Source: Zeugodacus cucurbitae (Eukaryota > Arthropoda > Insecta > Diptera > Tephritidae). From it: a stretch of 64,000 bases of DNA. A program made the translations under genes and the position numbers. The stretch spans positions 27,270,001 through 27,334,000 of the forward strand of contig NC_071669.1 of assembly GCF_028554725.1 (NCBI RefSeq), read 5' to 3'. Positions 31,932 to 43,590 of this stretch are shown piece after piece. Each line of letters begins with the position of its first letter. Within the stretch, counting starts at the first letter, position 1. Under the pieces are notes generated by a model that saw only the letters and a list, made by a program, of their open reading frames with translations, did no database searches and was not told the origin of the DNA.

Positions 31932-32487
31932 TGCTAAGAACAACCCAATTGATGAAGGTGATAACAGGATTGCCGAACTGAGCGAAGAGTTTGGAATCAT
32001 GTATATGTTCTTAGGAATGGAAAAGGTACCTGTGGATGAAGTCGATATTTTACAACTCAACAAAGAGCAAGCAACTATAGTAAGAAGAATGGTAGCGAAT
32101 TATAAGCCTACTCGTACAAGCAATTCGGTTTCGCTAGTAGAGATGAAGATCTTACTATCAGATGACAACCCAGTATTCGAAAATCCCAGACGGATGTCAT
32201 ATGCCGATAGACAGGAAGAAGATGAACAAGTTAAAGAGTGGTTGAAGGACGGGATCATTAAACGCAGTAATTAAAATTATGCGTCACCAGTGGTATTAGT
32301 TTCGAAGAAAGATGGAAGGAAACGTTTGTGTTGCGATTATCGGCGACTATACACAAAGATAGTTCCAACAGTTATGGAAAATGAAATCATCAACATGGCA
32401 CATAGGCACGGACACTTTTCCATCAAGAAAACGGAAGAAGCAGTAGAAAAATCATTTTATATACCAAATTTAAATGTATGTATGTGA
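31915..32487 (+). pseudogene. Ty3/gypsy RT N-part joined to integrase finger, B' copy
   Basis: Same organisation as 10505-11079, including the TAA at 32272-32274 between the two open parts. Here the integrase zinc-finger remnant reads HRHGHFSIKKTEEAVEKSF without the small deletion seen in the B copy, so the RT-to-integrase join predates the duplication and the indel in B is later. Confidence 0.75.
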
Positions 32488-32502
32488 TTGGCGTTCAACC
32501 GT

Positions 32503-34032
32503 TTAGCCGGTTATAGCCGAATCGATGAGAGCGCGCCACTCCTCTCTATCCTTCGCAGTTCGGCGCCAGATGGAGATTCCAAGTGTAACCAGGTCGCTCT
32601 CCACCTGGTCCCTCCAAAGGACTTTACTGTTCAATTGCCTACTCAGTCCAAAGTAGCACCTGTTGGCAAGAGTTATTCTGCGCTGGATTTCGAGGCTGAC
32701 ATTGTTGGTGTTGTTGATACTGGTTCCCAGGTATATGAAATTATCTACAACTTCGAAGTTATGACTGTCAACAGTGACGTGGGAGCCAAGACGCGAATGC
32801 GCCGACTGTTTGCTTGATGACAGGAGATATTTCGTCTTGTCCTCATTCACCTCCAGACCCATTCGCTTCGCCTCCTTATCCATGCGGGAAAAAGCAGAAC
32901 AAACGGCGCGGTTGTTGCTTCTGATGATATCAATATCATGGGCGTACGCCAGCAGCTGTACACTCTTGTAGAAGATTGTACCTTCTCTATTTAGCTCTAC
33001 AGCTCGTATTATTTTTTCCAACATCAAGTTAAAGAAGTCGCACGATAGTGGGTCACCTTGCCTGAAACCTCGTTTGGTATCGAACGGCTGGGAGAGGTCC
33101 TTCCCAATCATGATGAAGCTTTTGGTGTACCAGCTGTTTTTTTGACTTTTCCGAAAGCCAATGGTTTCGGTTGCAGCGGTACGCAGTGAGTTTGAGATGC
33201 CCTCCCACAGTTCCCTTATACCGAGATGCTGATGAGTGCTCTCAGAGAGCAGGAGTGCAAGTCGAGTAGAGTATTTCGTGGCTGTCTGTTGCGTTTGCAG
33301 CTTTTCGACGTCGAACCTTCTTTGTGTTTGTTGACGGGCGTTCTTTGCTGCACAGAAGCGGGTACGTACCTTCGCTGCCACCAGATAATGGTCCGAGTCT
33401 ATATTTGGTCCTCGGAGCGTACGTACGTCTAAAACACTGGAGACATGTCTTCCGTCTATCACAACGTGATCGATTTGGTTACGCGTGTTTCGATCAGGAG
33501 ACAGCCAAGTAGCTTGATGTATTTTCTTATGCTGGAATCTGGTACTACAGACGACCATATTTCGGGCCCCAGCGAAGTCGATCAGCCTCAGACCGTTTGG
33601 CGATGTTTCGTCATGGAGGCTGAATTTTCCGACTGTTGTGCCAAAGACACCTTCTTTACCCACCCTGGCGTTAATATCGCCAAGCACGATTTTGACATCG
33701 TGGCGGGGGCAAGCATACTGCGTTCGCTTGATGGCTTCTAGCTCGTTTTTATTATAGTCGACCTCTGCTCTTTGCCTTTTGTTGCATGTTCTCCCTTTGT
33801 CCTGAATCCTAGCAATATTGTGTCGTGTCAACTGACGAATTACCTCGCGCTCTGCATCGAGTTCTTCGATGGCTGATTCCTCCAGCAGTTCGAGTAAATG
33901 TGGTATTCCTTTCAATCGCATCTCAAGTCCAGCCATAATTCTAAAAGGTGATTGTCTGGTGCTTCTTGGCGACGTGCTGTTGATTATTTGCTGCACACGA
34001 TCCACGTGCTTGTACCAGTTTCCAGTACTCAT
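32503..34032 (-). CDS. Chimeric gypsy integrase / LINE EN-RT frame, B' copy
   Basis: This 509-codon frame is the inverted partner of 8973-10502. It differs at about ten residues. The most telling is YADD changed to YAHD (codon at 32938-32940), which removes one catalytic aspartate of the reverse transcriptase; a nearby Gly is also changed to Arg. It stays open end to end. It is not a functional polymerase; any role would have to be non-enzymatic, and a passive scrap is more likely. Confidence 0.65.
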   Translation of the reverse strand: MSTGNWYKHVDRVQQIINSTSPRSTRQSPFRIMAGLEMRLKGIPHLLELLEESAIEELDAEREVIRQLTRHNIARIQDKGRTCNKRQRAEVDYNKNELEAIKRTQYACPRHDVKIVLGDINARVGKEGVFGTTVGKFSLHDETSPNGLRLIDFAGARNMVVCSTRFQHKKIHQATWLSPDRNTRNQIDHVVIDGRHVSSVLDVRTLRGPNIDSDHYLVAAKVRTRFCAAKNARQQTQRRFDVEKLQTQQTATKYSTRLALLLSESTHQHLGIRELWEGISNSLRTAATETIGFRKSQKNSWYTKSFIMIGKDLSQPFDTKRGFRQGDPLSCDFFNLMLEKIIRAVELNREGTIFYKSVQLLAYAHDIDIIRSNNRAVCSAFSRMDKEAKRMGLEVNEDKTKYLLSSSKQSAHSRLGSHVTVDSHNFEVVDNFIYLGTSINNTNNVSLEIQRRITLANRCYFGLSRQLNSKVLWRDQVESDLVTLGISIWRRTAKDREEWRALIDSAITG

Positions 34033-34170
34033 TTCCCAACTTAGCTATCATCGGAATAATAATCAGGTGCATACGCTCTACCCGTTTGCTCGCGGTACTC
34101 CCGTAGCAATTAATAAATGCTGGATTTCCTCATCGCAAGACATCGGGAAGCCCCGAAGTCGGACCATAAG
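33714..34170 (-). pseudogene. Ty3/gypsy integrase 3' fragment, B' copy
   Basis: Inverted equivalent of 8834-9290: ANGQVER-type core end, frameshift, then the WYKHVDRV tail fused to the LINE. A one-base difference near 34083 changes the reading beside the core end. Confidence 0.7.
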
Positions 34171-34267
34171 ATTTTAAGGCTCCATACATTGAACATGAGG
34201 ATACTGAGTTCCTCTCTTTTTTACCGAAAATATAAGTAAGTCTCTCAGATTTTTTGAAGAAATTCAG

Positions 34268-34754
34268 AGGGAATATGTTTATACTCTCGCAACAAAAGTT
34301 GCTAAGAAAGTATTATAGTTTTGTTCACATAACGGTTGTTTGTAAGTCATAAAATTAAACGAGTCAGATATAGGGTTATATATGTATATCAAAATGATCA
34401 GGGTGACGAGACACAAAAGTATCATAACTAAGCCATAAATAAAGTTATAAAGGTAAAATTTGGAATAAAGGATCGCACTAGGAAGGGGCATATGTGGATG
34501 TAATTTTTTGGGGAAGTGGACGTGGCCCCGCCCCCAAATCGGTTATTTATATATATCTCGCAAACCAATGAAGCTATATAAAAACTTTCTGAAGTCGTTT
34601 TTTCAGCCACTTCTAAATACAGTCCTCTTACGTACCCCACCACACACCATGAAAATAGTTGAAATCGGATAATAACCACGCCCACCTCCCATACAAGGGT
34701 TGGGTTGAAAATTACTAAAAGTGGGTTAACTCACTAACCAAAAACGTCAGAAAC
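34268..34754 (+). mobile_element. DINE-like repeat, B' copy
   Basis: Inverted equivalent of 8243-8722, from atactctcgcaac to the mtDNA junction in cagaaacaaaatttt (34749-34763). Confidence 0.65.
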
Positions 34755-34796
34755 AAAATTTTACTATTTTTATAAATTACTAAAACTAATTCACTA

Positions 34797-34862
34797 TATC
34801 CAAAAATTACATAATTACCCTAACATCTTCAGTGTTATGCTCTACATTTAAGCTATTTGAAT
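34797..34862 (-). tRNA. trnF: tRNA-Phe(GAA), copy M''
   Basis: Identical in structure to 22088-22153. Confidence 0.83.
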
Positions 34863-36582
34863 AAAATATTAAAAAGAAAGAAAACAAGAAAGTAATTCAT
34901 AAAACAAATAATAAAAGATAAATCTTCAAGTTATTATTGTGTATAACAAATATATGTTGAGAATTATTCCCTAATTCGTTATATAAATTTTGACCCCCTA
35001 AAAATTCTGATCAACCCTGATCAAAAGATTTACATACTCTTCCTCCTAAAATCAAGGGATAGTTAATAATCCCATAAGTAGAGATATAAGGTATAAATCA
35101 TATAGAACCAAAAAAATAACTGCTAACATAATTACTTAAAGATTTATTAAAATAAAATAGAGAAACATTTGAAATTAAATAGCCTAATACACCTCCCACA
35201 ATACAAACAAACAAAGTTAACAACTTCAAATAACTAGGCAAACAAATTATATATGGTGTAGGAAAAATCAATCAACTTAACATACTACCTCCCACAATTC
35301 TCATTACTAGTAAACCTCTCATCCCACGAAGCATAATTCATCCCTCATCTCTTAACATATTTAAAGAACCACAATTTAATTCACCTGTTATTGAATAATA
35401 GACCAATCGAAAAGAATAGCAAACAGTTAAACCAGTAGAAAAAAAATATAGAAAGAAAGAAAATATATTAATATAACTTAAAGAAACAATCTCAAGAATT
35501 ATGTCCTTAGAATAAAACCCAGCTAAAAAAGGCATACCACACAACGCTAAATTAGCAACATTAAAACAACCAGATGTTAATGGTATATAAATACCAAGTC
35601 CTCCTATCAAACGAATATCTTGAGAATTATTCATATTATGAATAATAGCTCCAGCACATATAAATAAAAGAGCCTTAAATAAAGCATGAGTTAACAGATG
35701 AAAAAAAGCTAATTTATAAAATCCTATAGATAAAATTCTTATTATTAATCCTAATTGTCTTAAAGTAGATAGGGCAATACTCTTTTTTAGGTCAAATTCA
35801 AAATTAGCCCCCAATCCAGCTATAAATATAGTCAAACCAGATAATAATAATAATAAATCCCCTAATCATCTACCTCTCAACAAAATATTAAATCGAATTA
35901 ATAAATAAACCCCAGCAGTCACCAAAGTAGAAGAATGAACTAAAGCAGAAACTGGTGTAGGAGCCGCTATAGCAGCAGGTAATCAAGATGAAAATGGAAT
36001 CTGAGCACTCTTAGTTATAGCGGCTAATATAATCAAAGCCCCAATAATTTCCATTTCTACTCTATTTTTCATAACTTCTAAATAAAAAATATAGTTTCAA
36101 CTCCCGTAATTTAACATTCAAGCAATAGCTAATAAAAATGCGACATCCCCAATCCGATTGGATAAAGCTGTTAATATGCCAGCATTATATGACTTAACAT
36201 TTTGAAAATAAATAACTAAACAATAAGATACTAATCCTAACCCATCTCACCCTAATAAAATTCTAATCAAATTTGGACTAATAATTAATAACATTATAGA
36301 TATAACGAATATAAGAACTAATATAATAAAACGATTAATATTTAAATCACCTCTCATATACTCCTTTCTATAATAAATAACTAAAGAAGCAATTAATAGA
36401 ACAAAAGATATAAATAATAAACTTATTCAATCAAATAAAAAGGTTATTACAATTCTAGCTGAATTTAAACTTACAACTTCTCACTCCAAAAAGATAGTAT
36501 AATCATTTATTAAAAATAACAAACTAGACAAAAAAAAATTGATTCTAATAGAAATTAAAACCAAAAATCTAATTCTACAAAT
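34863..36582 (-). pseudogene. ND5: ND5, copy M''
   Basis: 1720-bp frame in mitochondrial code, as in M and M'. The two-base swap at 34971-34980 lies in its 3' part and changes residues without shifting the frame. No other difference from M' was noticed by eye. Confidence 0.88.
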
Positions 36583-36597
36583 TGATAAATATTTCAC

Positions 36598-36662
36598 GAT
36601 CTAAAATGACTAACTCATATCATTGACACCACAAATCAATATTTTAAATAAACTATTTAGAT
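36598..36662 (-). tRNA. trnH: tRNA-His(GTG), copy M''
   Basis: Identical in structure to 23889-23953. Confidence 0.82.
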
Positions 36663-36665
36663 TAA

Positions 36666-37487
36666 TTAAAGTCAAAATAAACAAATATCTCTCTTTAAAA
36701 TTAATAAATTTAAAGGAAACCAATGAAGAAATAATAGCAAATATTCCCGAATCTTACCCCCTCTAAATGAATATGCGCCAGAAAATACCTTACCATGTTG
36801 ACTATAAGCATATAAATATAATGTATATGCAGCTCTAAAAAAAGATAGTAAAGATAAAGAAATTATAGTAACTCAAGATCAACTAACAATTCTATTCAAT
36901 AAAGAAATTTCAATTATCAAAGTATAAGATCCGCAAAGACCTCAATAAGTTAAAGTTATAAGACCCCCTAATACAATACCTATATGAGCTACAGAAGAAT
37001 AAGCAATAAGAGCCTTTAAATCAGTTTGACGTAAACAAACCAAACTAATCAATACCCCCCCTACTAATCTAATACTAACTCAAATATAATTATATTTAAT
37101 GCCTCTCATTTGTATAAAAGAAAACACTCGTAATAACCCATATCCTCCTAACTTCAATATAATGCCAGCTAAAATTATTGATCCTGAAACTGGAGCCTCT
37201 ACATGAGCTTTAGGTAGCCATAAATGAACCAAAAATATTGGTATCTTAACTAAAAAGGCTAAAATTAAACTTAAATACAACAAATCATAATTAAATATAT
37301 AATTACCCAATAAATAAAAGTTTATAGTATTTAAAGTATTATATAAATAAAAAATCCCAACCAATATAGGTAAAGAAACTAATAAAGTGTAAAATAATAA
37401 ATAAACACCAGCCTGTAAACGTTCTGGTTGATATCCTCATCCTAAAATTAAAAATAAAGTAGGAATTAAACTACTTTCAAATTTTCC
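36666..37487 (-). pseudogene. ND4: ND4 fragment, copy M''
   Basis: Same 5' truncation and same internal deletion as the other two copies. It keeps the seven-base C run (37055-37061), so it lacks the frameshift of copy M. Confidence 0.9.
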
Positions 37488-37876
37488 ATTTCCTTGTACA
37501 GTCCAAAAATGACAGAAATCGGATAATAACCACGCCCCCCTCCCATACAAAGGTTAGGTTGAAAATTACTAAAAGTGGGTTAACTCACTAACCAAAAACG
37601 TCAGAAACACTAAATTTCACATAAGAAATGGCAGATGGAAGCTACACTCAGATTTTTTCACAAAATGGAAAATGGGCGTGGCATCGCCCACTTATGGGTC
37701 AAAAACCATATCTCAAGAACTACTTGACCGATTTCAATGAAACTTGGTTTATAATAGTTTCCTTACATCCCAATGATATGTTGTGAAAATAGGCCAAATC
37801 GCTTCACAACCGCGCCTACTTCCTATATACCAGAACTTTGAAGATTATCTGAATCGCTTTCTTTACAATACACATA

Positions 37877-39145
37877 AAGGGTGATTTTTTAAGAGCTTGA
37901 TAACTTTTTAAAAAAAAAAAAAACGCATAAAATTTACTATTTACATTTACTTTTTGAAGATAATTTCATTTAAATGTTGACCGCGCCTGCGTCTTAGGTG
38001 GTCCATTCGGAAAGTCCAATTTTGGGCAACTTTTTCGAGCATTTCGGCCGGAATAGCCCGAATTTCTTCGGAAATGTTGTCTTCCAAAGCTGGAATAGTT
38101 GCTGGCTTATTTCTGTAGACTTTAGACTTGACGTAGCCCCACAAAAAATAGTCTAAAGGCGTTAAATCGCATGATCTTGGTGGCCAACTTACGGGTCCAT
38201 TTCTTGAGATTAATTGTTCTCCGAAGTTTTCCCTCAAAATGGCCATAGAATCGCGAGCTGTGTGGCATGTAGCGCCATCTTGTTGAAACCACATGTCAAC
38301 CAAGTTCAGTTCTTCCATTTTTGGCAACAAAAAGTTTGTTAGCATCGAACGATAGCGATCGCCATTCACCGTAACGTTGCGTCCAACAGCATCTTTGAAA
38401 AAATACGGTCCAATGATTCCACCAGCGTACAAACCACACCAAACAGTGCATTTTTCGGGATGCATGGGCAGTTCTTGAACGGCTTCTGGTTGCTCTTCAC
38501 CCCAAATGCGGCAATTTTGCTTATTTACGTAGCCATTCAACCAGAAATGAGCCTCATCGCTGAACAAAATTTGTCGATAAAAAAGCGGATTTTCTGCCAA
38601 CTTTTCTAGGGCCCATTCACTGAAAATTCGACGTTGTGGCAGATCGTTCGGCTTCAGTTCTTGCACGAGCTGTATTTTATACGGTTTTACACCAAGATCT
38701 TTGCGTAAAATCTTCCATGTGGTCGAATAACACAAACCCAATTGCTGCGAACGGCGACGAATCGACATTTCACGGTCTTCAGCCACACTCTCAGAAACAG
38801 ACGCAATATTCTCTTCTGTACGCACTGTACGCATTCGTGTGGTTGGTTTAATGTCCAATAAAGTAAAATGAGTGCGAAACTTGGTCACAATCGCATTAAT
38901 TGTTTGCTCACTTGGTCGATTATGTAGACCATAAATCGGACGTAAAGCGCGAAACACATTTCGAACCGAACACTGATTTTGGTAATAAAATTCAATGATT
39001 TGCAAGCGTTGCTCGTTAGTAAGTCTATTCATGATGAAATGTCAAAGCATACTGAGCATCTTTCTCTTTGACACCATGTCTGAAATCCCACGTGATCTGT
39101 CAAATACTAATGCATGAAAATCCTAACCTCAAAAAAATCACCCGT
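37877..39145 (-). mobile_element. DD41D mariner element, A'' copy
   Basis: 1269 bp, flanked by TA at 37875-37876 and 39146-39147. Same length, position and sequence as 3857-5125, so it was copied with its flanks and is not a second insertion. Confidence 0.95.
37947..39032 (-). CDS. Mariner transposase, DD41D group, A'' copy
   Basis: 361 codons, same protein as the 3970-5055 gene, with all three catalytic aspartates (159, 252, 294) and the helix-turn-helix region. Intact frame and intact TIRs make it a potentially autonomous element. The identity of the two proteins fits recent segmental copying. Confidence 0.93.
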   Translation of the reverse strand: MNRLTNEQRLQIIEFYYQNQCSVRNVFRALRPIYGLHNRPSEQTINAIVTKFRTHFTLLDIKPTTRMRTVRTEENIASVSESVAEDREMSIRRRSQQLGLCYSTTWKILRKDLGVKPYKIQLVQELKPNDLPQRRIFSEWALEKLAENPLFYRQILFSDEAHFWLNGYVNKQNCRIWGEEQPEAVQELPMHPEKCTVWCGLYAGGIIGPYFFKDAVGRNVTVNGDRYRSMLTNFLLPKMEELNLVDMWFQQDGATCHTARDSMAILRENFGEQLISRNGPVSWPPRSCDLTPLDYFLWGYVKSKVYRNKPATIPALEDNISEEIRAIPAEMLEKVAQNWTFRMDHLRRRRGQHLNEIIFKK

Positions 39146-39457
39146 TATAAAGTAAGCACTAGTGAAGATATCGGTGCAGAGCTTTGCACAAATACTACTT
39201 TTATAGTGTGGCAGCCCCATTCTAAAAATCGCCAAAATCGGACCATAGGTTTTTAAGGTCCCATATATCGAACACGAGGGCCTCGGTGCTTCCAACCTAA
39301 TATTATGATTTCCAACTTTCAATGGACTTTATGCAATATATATGACGAATATGTGGGTCAAATTGTGTATTATTAATATAAATAAAGTTCAATAAATAAA
39401 TTGCGAGAGCATAAAATGTTCGGTTACATCCGAACTTAGCCCTTCCTTACTTGTTTT

Positions 39458-40134
39458 AATACTCTCGCAACACATGTTGCTAAAGAGAGTATTATAGTTT
39501 TGTTCACATAACGGTTGTTTGTAACACCCAAAACTAAACGAGTTAGATATAGGGTTATATATACCAAAGTGATCAGGGTGAAGAGTGGAGTTCAAATCTG
39601 AATGTCTGTCTGTCCGTCCGTCCGTCTGTGCAAGCTGTAACTTGAGTAAAAATTAAGATATCTTGATGAAACTTGGCACACTTATTTCTTGGCACCATAG
39701 GAAGGTTGCTTTCGATAATGAGCAAAATCGGACCACTGCCACGCCCACAAAATGGCGAAAACCGAAAACACATAAAGTGCCATAACTAAGCCATAAATAA
39801 AGCTATGGAAATAAAATTTGGTATGAAGGATCGCACTATGAAGGGGCATATTTGGATGTAATTTTTTTTGGGAAGTGGGCGTGGCCCCGCCCCCTATTAA
39901 GTTTTTTGTACATATCTCGCAAACCAATAGAGCTATATATACCAAACTTTCTGCAGTTGTTTTTTTTCGCGACTTCCTAATACAGTCCAAAAATGAAAGA
40001 AATCGAATAATAACCACGCCCACCTCCCATACAAAGGTTAGGTTGAAACTTACTAAAAGTGAGTTAACTCAGAAACGAAAAACGCCAGAAACACTAAATT
40101 TCACATAAGGAATGGCAGATAGAAGCTGCACCCA
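39458..40134 (+). mobile_element. DINE-like repeat, A'' copy, truncated at arm end
   Basis: Equivalent of 2868-3543. It stops at gctgcaccca (40125-40134), the outer edge of the inverted arm; following bases are unrelated. Confidence 0.7.
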
Positions 40135-40234
40135 CTTTCCGGAAACACTTTCCAATACTTCTTACGTCTTATATTCATTCAAAGCATATGCGCTTCCTTA
40201 ACCACGTTAGTTTGAGATTAGTCGTACTGAGTAT
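40135..40234. other. Breakpoint flank, nothing recognised
   Basis: First sequence outside the duplicated arm. No repeat or gene recognised. Confidence 0.3.
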
Positions 40235-42906
40235 TTAATAAAATAAATAAGGAATGGCTTAGGACGGGTGCAACCGAACATTTTATACTCTCACAATTTA
40301 TTGATGTAATTTTTTTAAGATAACACAAAATTTGACCCATATATTCGGGATAAAGCCCAATAGAATTACGAAAATCATCATAAATAGTATATGAGAGCTG
40401 CTGTAAATCCTGAACTAATTTCAAGACAACCCGCTTATTTAATTTTTCTAAGAAACATATTAACCGATATATGCGGAATATAGCCCACCGGAAGTTTGAT
40501 AATCCGAATATAACGTGTATGGGAGCTAGGGGAATCGCTAATAATCGCTAATTCACAAATGGTCCAAATAAGCGTGATTCCTGTAATTAAACGAGATTCT
40601 TTTAATTGAACAAATTTTTCAATTAAGTGAGTATCTGTTAATTGATTCCCCGGTTCATTGAACGTAGTACTAGATTCCAGCATAAGAAAATCCATCAAGC
40701 TACTTGGCTGTTACCCGATCGAATCACTCGCAACCAGATCGATCATGTTGTGATTGATGGACGACATATCTCCAGTGTTTTTGATGTGCGTACGCTTCGT
40801 GGTCCCAACATCGACTCGGACCATTATCTTGTAGCAGCTAAGATACGCACCCACCTCTGTGTAGAAAAGCGCAACAAACACAAGGAAGATTCGACGTCGA
40901 GAAGCTGCAATCACAACCGACAGCCGAACGATTTTCTCGCGTCTCGGTATGAGGAAACTGTAGGACGGCATATTCCTTACTTACGGAAAAGTCAAAAAAA
41001 CAGTTGTTGTGATGAGGATTGTCGTCTCGCAGTTTAGAGAAAACAGACTGCATACCTCGCAATGTTGCGATCGACTGCAACACGATGGGAAAAATACTGA
41101 GAGTTGAAAAGAGAAGCGAGACGTATTTGAAGACAAAAAAAGAAAGAGGCCGAAATGCGTGAGAATGAAGAGCGACAGGGGTAAAGCTTGAAAATTTTAC
41201 GAAAAAATCCGGCGACTAACTGAAGGTTTCAAGACCGGAGCACACTCCTGTAGGACCCCTAGACGTGATCTAGTTGTTGATGACCAGAGTATACTGTTTT
41301 TGTGGAAAGAACACTTCTCCAGCCAGCTGAATGGCAGTGAAAGTACAACACCAGGAGATGGCAAACCCGATTCCCCAATCAACGACGATGGAATAGATGT
41401 TCCATTACCCGACTGTGAAGAAATTAGAATAGCAATTACCCGCTTGAAGAAGAACAAGGCGGCGGGGTCGATGGATTTCCAGCCGAGCTATTCAAATACG
41501 GCGGCGAAGAGCTGATAAGGTGCATGCATCAGTTTCTTTGCGGAATTCGAGCGAACTGTGTGAAAGACTAAAGCCTACCGTCAACAAACTGATTGGATCT
41601 TATCAATGTGCCGATCAATCAATCAATCAATCAACAACTGACCAGATATTCACCATGAGCCAAATCTTGGAAAAGAGGATCGACACACACCATCTCTTTG
41701 TCGATTTTAAAGCCGCCTTCGACAGCACGAAAGGAGCAGCCTTTATGCCGCGATGTCTAAATTTGGTATCCCCGCAAAACTAATACGGCTGTGCAAGCTA
41801 ACGTTGAGCAACACCAAAAGTTCCGTCAGGATCGGGAAGGACCTCTCCGAGCCGTTCGATACCAAACGAGGTTTCAGACAAGGTCACTCGGTATCGTGTG
41901 ACTTCTTTAACATGATGCTGGAAAAAATATTTCGAGCCGCAGAGCTAAACAGAGAAGGTACACTTTTCTATAAGATGATACTGATATCATTGGAAACAAC
42001 ACCCGCGCCGTTAGTTCTGTTTTTTCCCGCCTGGATAAGAAAGCGAAGCGAATGGGTCTGGTGGTGAACGAGGACAAGACGAAATATCTCCTGTCATCAC
42101 ACAAACAGTCTCTGTTGACAGTCATAACTTTGAAGTTGTAGATAATTTCGTATACCTAGGCACCAGCATCAACACCGATAATAATGTCAGCCTTGAAATC
42201 CAACGCAGAATCACTCTTGCCAAGAGCTGCTACTATGGGCTAAGTAGGCAATTGAAAAGTAAAGTCCTCTCTCGACGAACAAAAAATAAACTCTATAGGT
42301 CCCTCATCATTCCCGTCCTACTTTATGGTGCAGAAGCGTGGACGTCAACATCCGATGAGACGGCACTGGGAGTTTTCGACAGAAAGGTTTTGCGGAAGAT
42401 TTATGGTCCCTTAAACATTGGCAACGGCGAATACCGCAGACGATGGAATTATGAGCTGTATGTGTTATTCGACGACATAGAAATAGTCCAGCGAATAAAA
42501 AGACAGCGGCTACGCTGGCTAGGTCATGTTGTTCGAATGGACGAAAGTGCCCCAGCCCTGAAAGTTTTCGATGCAGTACCCGCTGGTGGAAGCCGAGGAA
42601 GAGGGAGCCCTCCACTCCGATGGAAGTACCAAGTGGAGAAGGACCTCTCCTCACTTAGTATTACCAATTGGCGCCAAACTGCCAAAAGGAGAGATGCGTG
42701 GCGCGCTGTTGTGGACTACCGCGTACGGGGTATCTACGCCAGTCAATAAGAAGGAACGAAAAATTTTGATGTGCAATTAAGCGAAAAGTACTGTATATAT
42801 ATTCCTATATCTAACTCCTTTAGTTTTGGGTGTTTTGTGTGAAACAACCGTTATGTGAACAAAACTATTATACTCTCTTAGAAACTTTGTTGCGATAGTA
42901 TAAAAA
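40235..42906 (-). mobile_element. DINE-like repeat split by a LINE
   Basis: The 3' end (ataaggaatggcttaggacgg, imperfect hairpin, atactctcacaattt) lies at 40235-40655. The 5' end (atctaactcctttagttttggg to gttgcgatagtata) lies at 42780-42903. The LINE at about 40660-42777 separates them. Both ends are more diverged than the A copies. Confidence 0.55.
40660..42777 (+). pseudogene. RTE-like LINE, endonuclease to C-terminus, frameshifted
   Basis: This starts in the endonuclease (RFQHKKIHQATWLLPDR, then NQIDHVVIDGRH and DSDHYLVAAKIR, the catalytic Asp-His). It continues through the linker, RT (GFRQGHSVSCDFFNMMLEKI, with the GDP triad changed to GHS) and a long C-terminal domain (42252-42746) with WLGHVVRMDESAP and PPLRWKYQVEKDL. 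Several stops and shifts lie between 41037 and 42252, and the YADD region is deleted near 41975. It is inactive. The clade is inferred from the CFDP2-like endonuclease. Confidence 0.8.
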
Positions 42907-43590
42907 ATGTTCAATAGGATACTCCAAACCCGTGGAATTTTAAATTGTACAGTTTCTTGAACACACCACGTATATGAGTAGGGCTCCCGGTAATTAAAAT
43001 AATACAAACACGCAAACTGTCAAATATCAATGCAAATTCGAGAGTCTATGATTAGCAGTTCATCGGCCTAATATTTGCTATTGATTACAAAAGTCCCACT
43101 GTTGTGTCATTGCCAGCATATTTGCCTTCGTGATGTTTTCTTTTAAAATTGAGTTTTACACTTTTGTCGTGAGTTACCAAGAATTACTGATGCTGCTGTT
43201 TACGTTGTCAATGGGCATTGAAAATCATAAGCGCAATCAAGCATGTCTTCAGCTGGTTAAACTTATTTCAGTACTCCGTGATGTGTTAAGCTGAAGTTTG
43301 TAAAAAGTTTGAAATTCGTTTGTACTACATGCTATGTGCGCTCATATATCAGATGTGTTTAGAATTAAGCTGTAAGTTACTTTTTGAAGTAGAAGTGTCG
43401 TTAAACTCTACGTAAATAATTTTCTGGATTCTTTGAGGTGGAAATATATGTCAGATAAGCAATTACGTGAGAATAAGCTTAAGCTGAGGATATGTAATAG
43501 TGTCTTGAAAATTTTTTATTTTTCTGTGTCTGATGAGGTAATTCCCGAACTGATTTCATTAATTTCCATCAGCAAGGTACGTTATATACT
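42907..43590. other. No recognised feature
   Basis: AT-rich sequence without a coding frame or repeat that I recognise. Confidence 0.3.

Larger units (their letters stand above)
34755..37487 (-). other. NUMT copy M''
   Basis: Minus-strand copy of tRNA-Phe, ND5, tRNA-His and ND4. The junction to B' reads aaaattttgtttctgacg on the minus strand, whereas copy M has aaaatagtgtttctgacg. A copy-specific change gaattattcc (34971-34980) replaces gaatatttcc of M'. Confidence 0.93.
37488..39440 (+). mobile_element. DINE-like repeat with mariner, A'' copy
   Basis: Inverted equivalent of 3545-5516, including the mariner at the same TA. The hairpin and cttacttgttt end lie at about 39418-39457. Confidence 0.7.
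22050..40134 (-). repeat. Right arm: inverted copies of the A-M-B unit
   Basis: Read on the minus strand from 40134 downward, this is A'' (2868-5516 equivalent), M'', B', A', M', with M' continuing into the rest of the 9.8-kb NUMT. A'' begins abruptly at 40134 next to unrelated sequence. Copy-specific differences show these are separate copies: a mariner is present in A and A'' but absent from A', a 124-bp deletion is found only in A', and there are scattered SNPs. Confidence 0.92.

Noticed and set aside
1..40134. Arms as an assembly duplication of one sequence
   Set aside because: Copies differ by a mariner insertion, a 124-bp deletion, indels and SNPs, so they are different molecules or alleles. 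A mis-joined alternative haplotype remains possible.
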